From Tateyamaria sp947503385 (GTDB lineage: Bacteria; Pseudomonadota; Alphaproteobacteria; Rhodobacterales; Rhodobacteraceae), in the NCBI RefSeq assembly GCF_051195235.1, contig NZ_JBNFZM010000002.1, positions 682,001 through 746,000 on the forward strand: a stretch of 64,000 nucleotides of DNA, given 5' to 3'. The position numbers were made by a program, and so were the translations under genes. The notes under the pieces were generated by a model. It was given only the letters and a program-made list of their open reading frames with translations, searched no databases and was not told the DNA's origin. The stretch's first letter is position 1, and every line of letters begins with the position of its first letter. This document shows, in pieces, positions 8,163-15,107 of the stretch.

Positions 8163-9128
8163 ATGAGCGCAGAACCCATCATCTACGGCCTGATCTTTAT
8201 CGGCGTGCTGGTCCTTGTCGAGGGCCTGTACCTCGTGAGCTTTGGCAAATCCATCAGCCTCAACAACCGGGTGAACCGGCGTCTTGAGATGCTGAATAAG
8301 GCCGGTGGCCGCCGCGAGGAAGTGCTGGAACAGCTCCGCAAGGAGATGCAGCAGCACATGGGCGCCAAATCTATCCCGCTGTATTCAATCCTGTCGGACA
8401 AAGCGCAAAAGGCGGCAATCGCCTTTACGCCGCAGCAACTCATCATGGTGATGGGGGGCTTGAGCGTTGTGGCCTTTGTCGGGCTCAGCGTCGGCACCGA
8501 TACAGATGTGCCGATCCGTGCGCTCCTGTCTATCGTGATCGGGATCGGGGCCGTTTACTTCTGGGTCTCGTCCAAGGCCAACAAACGCATGTCCATGATC
8601 GAAGAACAGCTGCCCGACAGCGTGGAACTTATGGTGCGAAGCCTGCGCGTGGGCAACCCGTTCAGTTCGGCCATTCAGATCGTCGCCAAAGAAGCAAGCG
8701 ACCCCATCGCATCGGAATTCGGCGTGATCGCAGACGAAAGCGCGTTTGGCCGCGACACTGGTGAGGCGCTCAAAGCCATGGCCGAACGTCTCGACATGCA
8801 GGATTTGCGCTTTCTTGCGGTCGCCGTGACCATCCAGCAGCAATCAGGCGGTAACCTTGCCGAGATCCTTGCCGGTCTGGCCAAGGTGATCCGCGCCCGC
8901 TTTCGCCTGTTCCGCCGGGTCAAAGCGATCACCGCCGAGGCCAAGTGGTCGGGCAAGTTCCTGTCCGCCTTCCCCATCGTGGCGCTGGTCGTCATCAACG
9001 TGTCCGACCCGAACTACTACGACGATGTGCGTGACCACGCTTACTTTATCCCCGCCTGTTTCGTCGTGGGCATCATGCTTGCCATCAACCTCTACGTGAT
9101 GCGCGTGCTCACCAACATCAAAGTCTGA
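8163..9128 (+). CDS. tadB: Tad pilus inner-membrane platform protein TadB
   Basis: A 321-residue inner-membrane protein of the GspF/TadB family, with hydrophobic segments near residues 4-24, 95-140 (two spans) and 270-318. The conserved cytoplasmic T2SSF domain includes QLPDSVELMVRSLRVGNPF and LAVAVTIQQQSGGNLAEIL. Together with TadC it forms the platform that CpaF acts on. The spacing of 14 bases from cpaF and 10 bases to tadC indicates one transcript. Confidence 0.94.
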   Translation: MSAEPIIYGLIFIGVLVLVEGLYLVSFGKSISLNNRVNRRLEMLNKAGGRREEVLEQLRKEMQQHMGAKSIPLYSILSDKAQKAAIAFTPQQLIMVMGGLSVVAFVGLSVGTDTDVPIRALLSIVIGIGAVYFWVSSKANKRMSMIEEQLPDSVELMVRSLRVGNPFSSAIQIVAKEASDPIASEFGVIADESAFGRDTGEALKAMAERLDMQDLRFLAVAVTIQQQSGGNLAEILAGLAKVIRARFRLFRRVKAITAEAKWSGKFLSAFPIVALVVINVSDPNYYDDVRDHAYFIPACFVVGIMLAINLYVMRVLTNIKV

Positions 9129-9138
9129 GGACAAGACC

Positions 9139-10119
9139 ATGGACGCACTGCTCGCCCCCATTACCGCCGCCCTCGGACCGCTTGGGCCCATCGTCATCGC
9201 CGGCGTGATTGGCGTCATGATGATCGCCGTCGTGGCCATCATGATGTTCAACCAGCCCGAAGACCCGCTGGCAAAACTCAAGAAGGACCAAAAACGCACC
9301 GCCGGAGGCGGTCCCGGCAAGGAACGTCTGCGCCAAGGTGCGCGCAACGAACAGCTGGAGCGTTTTGCGAACTTCCTCGAACCGCAGGACGTGGCCGAAC
9401 TGTCCAAGCGCCAGTTGATGCTGCGCCAGGCCGGCTATCAATCCCAGGACGCCGTACGCGCCTTTCATGCCGCGCAGTTCATTCTGGGCGTGTTGGGTCT
9501 GGCACTTGGCGTGGTCTATGTGAACTTTATCGTCGGCACCGACGGGATGGATACGCAAAAGATCATTATGTACACCGTTGGTCCCGGTGGCGTTGGCTAT
9601 TACCTGCCGCAATACTGGATCACGAAGCGCGTGGAAAAGCGCAAGGACGAGATCACATCCGGTTTCCCGGACGCGCTCGACATGCTGCTGGTCTGTGTTG
9701 AGGCGGGCCAGTCGCTTGATCAGGCAATCACACGCGTGGCGTCTGAACTGCGCGCCTCCTACCCCGCTCTGGCTGATGAATTCATGGTTGTGAGCCTTGA
9801 GATGAAAGCCGGTAAGGACAAGGTCACCGTGCTCAATGACATGGGCGAACGTTGTGGCGTGCAGGATGTTCAGAGCTTTGTGACGGTTCTTGTACAATCG
9901 GCCAGTTTCGGTACGTCAATCGCCGAGGCGCTCCGCGTCTACGCCGGTGAGATGCGCGACAAGCGCGTGATGCGCGCAGAAGAGGCCGCAAACAAGCTGC
10001 CGACCAAAATGACGCTGGCCACGATGATGCTGACGGTGCCGCCGCTTCTCATCATCCTTGTGGGTCCGTCCGTGCACGGCATCACCCAGTTGGGCAACAT
10101 GGGTGGTCCCGGTCAGTAA
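9139..10119 (+). CDS. tadC: Tad pilus inner-membrane platform protein TadC
   Basis: A 326-residue paralogue of TadB with the same T2SSF fold. One long hydrophobic segment lies near residues 12-36, another pair near 110-160, and one near the C-terminus (about 293-315). The domain motif SGFPDALDMLLVCVEAGQSL is clear. It is the second platform protein, and its gene ends the core machine block: a 14-bp stem follows before the TPR genes. Confidence 0.93.
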   Translation: MDALLAPITAALGPLGPIVIAGVIGVMMIAVVAIMMFNQPEDPLAKLKKDQKRTAGGGPGKERLRQGARNEQLERFANFLEPQDVAELSKRQLMLRQAGYQSQDAVRAFHAAQFILGVLGLALGVVYVNFIVGTDGMDTQKIIMYTVGPGGVGYYLPQYWITKRVEKRKDEITSGFPDALDMLLVCVEAGQSLDQAITRVASELRASYPALADEFMVVSLEMKAGKDKVTVLNDMGERCGVQDVQSFVTVLVQSASFGTSIAEALRVYAGEMRDKRVMRAEEAANKLPTKMTLATMMLTVPPLLIILVGPSVHGITQLGNMGGPGQ

Positions 10120-10160
10120 GATCAGCACCTAGGCCGACCCATCTTTTCGTGATACGACAA

Positions 10161-10192
10161 CTGCACCGCGCCCTGTAAAGGGTGCGGTGCAG
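10161..10192 (+). terminator. 14-bp hairpin between tadC and the TPR lipoprotein gene
   Basis: Bases 10161-10174 pair with 10179-10192 (one G-T pair) around GTAA. A possible GTG start at 10182 for the next gene would fall inside this stem, which argues for the later ATG at 10218. Confidence 0.68.
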
Positions 10193-10217
10193 TCACGTCC
10201 CAGAGTCGAAAAGACCG

Positions 10218-10784
10218 ATGTTCGCAGGCCCAATCCGCGCTTTATTGCTGGTCACAGCCCTGTCCGCTTGTTCCACAGGTGGTATCGACGCGTCCCAGAC
10301 GGGCCCGTTTGCCCCCGGCATCGATCCGCGCGCCGAAGCCGTCAGCGGAGTCGAAGTTGGCCACCGGCTGATTTCTGCGGGGGAATACGAGCTTGCCATT
10401 CGTGCCTTCAACCGTGCGGCTCTGAACACCGGGCTTGATGCGGAAATCCTGTCGGGGTTGGGCACCGCCAACCTTGGCCTTGGCCGACTGAACCAAGCCG
10501 AACAGATCCTGCGCCGGGCTATAACCGAATTTGATCCTTACCCCGAAACGCTCAACAATCTGGGTGTTGTGCTGATGGAACGCGGCGAAACCGCCGAAGC
10601 GGTGCAGATTTTCCGACGCGCCTTTGCCCTGGATGACGGAGAAAGCACACTCATCCGCGATAATTTACGCAAAGCTATCGCAAAATCCGAGGATTCTGTT
10701 ATTTTGCAACCCAATGAAGACGACAACCAGTTCAAACTGGTGCGCCGAGGCAGCAGCGATTTTCTGATCCGGACTGCTTTGTGA
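10218..10784 (+). CDS. TPR lipoprotein, TadD-like, first copy
   Basis: A 188-residue lipoprotein (lipobox LSAC, Cys18) with two or three tetratricopeptide repeats (about 52-150), for example ISAGEYELAIRAFNRA and YPETLNNLGVVLMERG. TadD proteins are pilotin-like factors needed for Tad secretin assembly or stability, and that is the likely role here. The start at 10218 is chosen because it places the signal sequence at the N-terminus; an in-frame GTG at 10182 lies in a hairpin. A second TPR lipoprotein gene follows after 83 bases. Confidence 0.82.
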   Translation: MFAGPIRALLLVTALSACSTGGIDASQTGPFAPGIDPRAEAVSGVEVGHRLISAGEYELAIRAFNRAALNTGLDAEILSGLGTANLGLGRLNQAEQILRRAITEFDPYPETLNNLGVVLMERGETAEAVQIFRRAFALDDGESTLIRDNLRKAIAKSEDSVILQPNEDDNQFKLVRRGSSDFLIRTAL

Positions 10785-10867
10785 TATGAGGCCATGCCCA
10801 ACCGTGGGTGTGAAATGACAGGTGACCGTGCGCAAATGCACGGCCAGAGCAGGCAAAGGACGCAAAA

Positions 10868-11734
10868 ATGCGCCACCCCGTGATTTTGGCTGTCTCGCTG
10901 GCAGGGCTGATGGCCGTGTCCGCATGTGACGAACAAAAGGCCGCAGACGAAACCGTCGAACGCGCCTTCAAAGACGTGAACGCCGTCGATGAAAGCAATC
11001 TGAGCGACGTGATGCTGACCGTGGCTGACCCGAACGAGGCGGTCGCATATTTCTCGCGCACAGCCAAGGAAAACCCGGACCGGATCGACCTGCAACGCGG
11101 TCTTGCCGTCAGCTATGTGCGCGCAAAACGCTACACCGAAGCCGCAGGCGCCTATGCCAAGGTGATCAAGATGGACGGCGTGAGCAATGATGACCGCGTG
11201 GACTATGCCGACGCGCTTTTGCGCTCGGGCGACTGGGCCCGCGCCGAAGAAGAGCTGGACCGCGTTCCGCCCACTTTCGAGACGTTCAAACGCTACCGAT
11301 TGGAGGCGCTGATTGCCGACAGCAATCAGGAATGGGACAAGTCCGACAGCTTTTACCAGACGGCAGTGGGCCTCACGACCCGGCCCGCTGGTGTGCTCAA
11401 CAATTGGGGCTATTCCAAGCTGACCCGCGGCGATTTCAAAGAGGCTGAACGCCTCTTTGGTGAGGCGATCCGTCAGGATACGACGCTGTTTACCGCCAAG
11501 AACAACCTGATCCTCGCGCGTGGTGCGCAGCGCAACTACCAGTTGCCCGTCATCCCGATGGACCAGACCGAGCGGGCGCAACTTTTACACACGTTGGGAC
11601 TTGCGGCAGTCAAACAGGGCGACGTCAACACCGGCAAGGGTCTGTTGCGCGACGCGATCGAGACGCACCCACAGCATTTCGAGGCTGCCGTGCGGTCGCT
11701 CAACGCGCTTGAAAACAACGTAACGAACGGCTGA
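10868..11734 (+). CDS. TPR lipoprotein, TadD-like, second copy
   Basis: A 288-residue lipoprotein with a lipobox ending Ser-Ala-Cys (Cys20) and several TPR motifs across residues about 55-250, such as VSYVRAKRYTEAAGAYAKV and LLNNWGYSKL-type segments. AAAGGA lies 8 bases before the ATG. It resembles TadD of Tad loci more fully than the first TPR gene does. The two may be partners or functionally divided copies. The prepilin peptidase gene begins 3 bases after its stop. Confidence 0.84.
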   Translation: MRHPVILAVSLAGLMAVSACDEQKAADETVERAFKDVNAVDESNLSDVMLTVADPNEAVAYFSRTAKENPDRIDLQRGLAVSYVRAKRYTEAAGAYAKVIKMDGVSNDDRVDYADALLRSGDWARAEEELDRVPPTFETFKRYRLEALIADSNQEWDKSDSFYQTAVGLTTRPAGVLNNWGYSKLTRGDFKEAERLFGEAIRQDTTLFTAKNNLILARGAQRNYQLPVIPMDQTERAQLLHTLGLAAVKQGDVNTGKGLLRDAIETHPQHFEAAVRSLNALENNVTNG

Positions 11735-11737
11735 TCC

Positions 11738-12232
11738 ATGCAGCAATCGGCCTTTGCCGCGGCGTGGCTTTTGCCCTTTGCCGCGCCGATCTGCCTCTAT
11801 GTGGCGTTCACGGACCTCCGTGAGATGCGCATTACCAATCAGGCTGTTGTGGCACTTGCCCTCGTCTTTGCGGTCTTGGGTGTCTTCGTGTTTCCGTTTC
11901 AGACCTATCTTTGGGCGCTGGCGCATCTGGGCATCATGCTGGTTCTGGGCATTGTTCTGAACGCCGGTGGCGTGATGGGCGCTGGCGATGCCAAATTCCT
12001 CGCCGCTGCGGCGCCCTACATCGCGATAGGCGATCTGAACCTGACCCTGCCGCTTTTCGCGGCTGTGCTTCTGGCGGCTTACGGGGCGCACCGCGTGGCC
12101 AAGTTTACGCCGCTGCGCCGCCTCGCACCCGATTGGGACAGTTGGGAACAAGGGCGCAAGTTTCCCATGGGCTTTGCGCTTGGTCCGACACTGGCGCTCT
12201 ATCTCGGGCTGGCGGCGGTCTACGGCGCATAG
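11738..12232 (+). CDS. prepilin peptidase, TadV/CpaA type (A24)
   Basis: A 164-residue polytopic membrane aspartyl protease that should cut the pilin leaders after Gly14. The two catalytic aspartates are visible: Asp26 in FTDLREMRI and Asp84 in the GAGD motif (81-84) followed by AKFLAA. The methyltransferase domain of large PilD enzymes is absent, which is normal for TadV/CpaA. About five hydrophobic helices cover the length. The gene is 3 bases after the second tadD-like gene, so translation is probably coupled. Confidence 0.9.
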   Translation: MQQSAFAAAWLLPFAAPICLYVAFTDLREMRITNQAVVALALVFAVLGVFVFPFQTYLWALAHLGIMLVLGIVLNAGGVMGAGDAKFLAAAAPYIAIGDLNLTLPLFAAVLLAAYGAHRVAKFTPLRRLAPDWDSWEQGRKFPMGFALGPTLALYLGLAAVYGA

Positions 12233-12313
12233 AACTGCACCATAGGGGTCATAATTTGGCCTGATTGCCACGGTACTGCTGCCGAAAATAAAGCAGTTCC
12301 GAGGCACCCCGCT

Positions 12314-13621
12314 ATGAATATGCACACCGCAGACGTGATCGCCCCGCCCGCGCCCAAGCGGCTCGAAGATATGCGCGTGCCGGTCGTGATGATGCGGGAC
12401 ATCCTGCTGAAAACCATGTTCCGCAAATCGCTTGAAATGGTGTCTGACCTGAGCGACGCCATGTGCATTCCGGGCATCATCGTTCAGGAACTGATCGACA
12501 TGTGTCGCGACCAGCGGCTGATGGAGGCAACCGGCACGCTCAATGCCAACAACGGCAACGAAATGGGCTACCAGTTGACCGACGCAGGCAAGGCGCGTGC
12601 ATTGGATGCGCTGGCGCAGTCAGAATATTTTGGTGCAATGCCGATCCCGCTGGAGGTTTATCGCCAGCAGGTCAAACGCCAATCCATCCGCAACATCATG
12701 GTCACGCGGGCGCAGCTGACCGGGGCAATGGGACATCTCGTTCTGCCCGAAGACCTTTTGGACCAGCTTGGCCCCGCCGTCAGCGCAGGCCGCTCGATCC
12801 TGATGTACGGCCCGCCCGGCAACGGTAAATCCTCGATCTCCAACGGTATCCGCGACGCCATCGGCGATCAGGTCTTTGTGCCACGCGCCATCGAATATGG
12901 CGGGCAGGTCATCACTGTTTATGATCCCATCGTGCATGTTCTGGCCGCAGAGCCCGAACAAGACGTCACATCCCTGCGCCGCCGCACCCCCTATGACCAG
13001 CGTTATGTGCGCTGCGAACGGCCCACCGTGATCACGGGCGGTGAACTGACGCTGGACATGCTGGACCTGAAATACAATTCCACCGCGCGCACCTATCAGG
13101 CGTCGCTGCAACTGAAATCGACCGGCGGTATCTTTATCGTGGACGACCTTGGCCGCCAGTCCGAACCGCCGCAAAGCCTCGTGAACCGTTGGATCGTGCC
13201 GCTTGAGGAAAACAAGGATATCCTTGCACTTCAATCCGGTGAAAAGTTCGAAGTGCCCTTCGACACGTTGGTGATCTTCTCCACCAACTTCCACCCCAAC
13301 GAGATCTTTGACCAAGCCGCGCTGCGGCGGATCTTCTTCAAGATCAAGGTCGAGGGGCCAAGCCAAGCGAACTTTCTGAAAATCTTTGCGATGGTGGCCA
13401 AGAAAAAAGGGATGCCGCTGGACGAAGAGGCGCTGATCTATCTGCTCAAGGTCAAATACCCGACCATCGACAGCATCTATGCCAACTACCAGCCCAACTT
13501 CCTCATCGACCAGATGGTGTCGATCTGCAACTTCGAAGGCATTCCGCTGCAAATGCGCCCTGACCTGATCGACCGCGCGTGGGCCAACATGTTCGTCAAG
13601 GACGAACATATCGTCAAATGA
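12314..13621 (+). CDS. AAA+ ATPase of the Tad locus, unknown target
   Basis: A 435-residue cytoplasmic ATPase. The first 110 residues look like a winged-helix or helical domain with no recognised motif. The AAA+ core shows Walker A GPPGNGKS (166-173), Walker B IFIVDD (273-278), a sensor-1-like STN (323-325) and a possible arginine finger RR (338-339). It has no membrane segment. I know similar ATPases lie beside Tad genes in alphaproteobacteria, but I do not know a proven role. Its last codons overlap the next start by ATGA, so the dehydrogenase is translationally coupled. CpaF is the assembly motor, so this is an additional ATPase. Confidence 0.82.
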   Translation: MNMHTADVIAPPAPKRLEDMRVPVVMMRDILLKTMFRKSLEMVSDLSDAMCIPGIIVQELIDMCRDQRLMEATGTLNANNGNEMGYQLTDAGKARALDALAQSEYFGAMPIPLEVYRQQVKRQSIRNIMVTRAQLTGAMGHLVLPEDLLDQLGPAVSAGRSILMYGPPGNGKSSISNGIRDAIGDQVFVPRAIEYGGQVITVYDPIVHVLAAEPEQDVTSLRRRTPYDQRYVRCERPTVITGGELTLDMLDLKYNSTARTYQASLQLKSTGGIFIVDDLGRQSEPPQSLVNRWIVPLEENKDILALQSGEKFEVPFDTLVIFSTNFHPNEIFDQAALRRIFFKIKVEGPSQANFLKIFAMVAKKKGMPLDEEALIYLLKVKYPTIDSIYANYQPNFLIDQMVSICNFEGIPLQMRPDLIDRAWANMFVKDEHIVK

Positions 13622-14406
13622 TCGGCGTCGCGGGCTGTGGCCGCATGGGCGGCCCAATGCTGGACGCGTTGCGCGACGGCGGCACGGACGCCGCAGGCTT
13701 TGACATTGTGGACAAAGGCACGCCGCACATCACCACCAATGTCATGGCCTTTGCCCCGCGCCTTGATACAGTGTTTTCGGTTGTGCGGGATGCAGACCAA
13801 ACCGACGCTTTGCTGTTTGGTCAACAGAACCTTGTCACATGCGCCCCGCACCTGACGCGCATCTTTCTCTGCTCCACCCTGTCGCCCCGCTATGTCGCGT
13901 CGCTGCGCGACCGCGTCCCCGACCACATCACCCTGATCGACGCGCCCATGTCCGGTGCGCAAATTGCAGCAGAAACCCGGCAACTGAGCTTTATGCTTGG
14001 CGGCAGTGACACCGATATCGCCGACGCCATCCCGCTGCTCGCGCTTATGGGCCAGCACTTCCACCACATGGGCGGCTATGGCGCGGGGATGCAGGCCAAG
14101 GTGCTCAACAACCTGCTTGCCGCCTCGCACACCGCCATGACCCGGCTTGTGCTGGATTGGGCCGATACCAACGGGCTGAACGAGGACAAACTGCTCAACC
14201 TCATCCGAACGTCCTCTGGCCAGAACTGGCTTGCCTCCGGCTTTGACACCATCGAATTTGCCCGTGACGGCTATGCAGACGACAACTCCATCGGCATTTT
14301 GGTCAAGGACGTCGCCGCCGCGCTCGATGCGGCCCCGCACGGGACCGACACTGCCCTGCCGCAAGCTATACAAGCGCACATCCGCGCGCTGAAACCGCAC
14401 CAATAA
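13618..14406 (+). CDS. beta-hydroxyacid dehydrogenase-like NAD(P) oxidoreductase
   Basis: A 262-residue protein of the 3-hydroxyisobutyrate dehydrogenase/6-phosphogluconate dehydrogenase-like family. It opens with a Rossmann motif GCGRMG (residues 6-11), then has DAPMSGA, the substrate-binding strand of the family, and GAGMQAKVLNNLL, where the Lys is the usual catalytic residue. The family uses NAD(P) to oxidise small 3-hydroxy acids; the substrate here is unknown. The start at 13618 overlaps the ATPase stop (ATGA); a frame opening at 13579 adds residues within the ATPase gene. Its link to pilus function, if any, is not known. Confidence 0.85.
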   Translation: MIGVAGCGRMGGPMLDALRDGGTDAAGFDIVDKGTPHITTNVMAFAPRLDTVFSVVRDADQTDALLFGQQNLVTCAPHLTRIFLCSTLSPRYVASLRDRVPDHITLIDAPMSGAQIAAETRQLSFMLGGSDTDIADAIPLLALMGQHFHHMGGYGAGMQAKVLNNLLAASHTAMTRLVLDWADTNGLNEDKLLNLIRTSSGQNWLASGFDTIEFARDGYADDNSIGILVKDVAAALDAAPHGTDTALPQAIQAHIRALKPHQ

Positions 14407-14416
14407 CCCCATGCGC

Positions 14417-14974
14417 TCAGCGCGCCATCGCGGTCTGCAAAATCTTGGTCACTTCGTCTTTCCACTTGGACCATTTCGCATAATAAACCGGCTGCCGCGG
14501 TTCATATTCCGCATCGAACGCATCCGGGCGCGCACTACAGTCCAACAGATGTTGCACCACGGCAGGCGAGGCAATCATCGCCGCCCGGTGCAATGGCGTT
14601 TGATCCAGCGTGTGACAGAAATTCACGTCCGCCCCGGCACGGATCAGCCGGTCGATCCACGCGATCACCTCTTAGGTGCTCAGGCTGTGCCACATCTCCC
14701 GCTCCATCTCCAAAAGCGTCGTCAACGGACCGTAGCCTTTGTCATCGTTGACGTTCACAGGAACACCCCGCGCCAACACACAGTCGAACACCGCATAGTC
14801 GTGTGCGTGAATGGCGTGGGTGATCCAATGCCGGTTCAATGCGGCGTCCCGACCCTGGGGGAACGGGGGATACACATCGGCAACGATCTCCGGCATCGCA
14901 AAGTCCCCGGCGCACATCGCATCAAAAACCTCGTCAAGCGGGGCCGTGGTGCAATCAGGGTTCGCGTCGTTCAT
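14417..14974 (-). pseudogene. ankyrin-repeat protein gene interrupted by an in-frame stop
   Basis: Reading from 14974, about 100 codons lead to a TAA at 14674-14672, and the same frame continues without a break to 14417. The two parts form one ankyrin protein of about 185 residues: repeats include HDYAVFDCVLARGVPVNVNDD before the stop and LDQTPLHRAAM ... VVQHLLD after it. The codon context ACC-TAA-GAG suggests a single change from CAA. A restart at ATC/GTG codons just after the stop is possible but would give only half a repeat domain. It converges on the dehydrogenase gene. It is a recent nonsense mutation, a sequencing error or a programmed stop; I favour the first two. Confidence 0.75.
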
Positions 14975-15107
14975 GGAAACATCTCTGCCATGACAAAGCA
15001 ACTGCGCCAAGATCAGGTGTGCCGTCTTGACCGTATCGGACCGTGTCCTGTGTCTCGTGGGCGAAACGCCGTCAGTTTAGGGACTGGCCTGCAATGCCTC
15101 ACCGCCT

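Noticed and set aside
10182..10217. GTG start 12 codons upstream for the first TPR lipoprotein
   Set aside because: It lies inside a 14-bp hairpin and would bury the lipoprotein signal.
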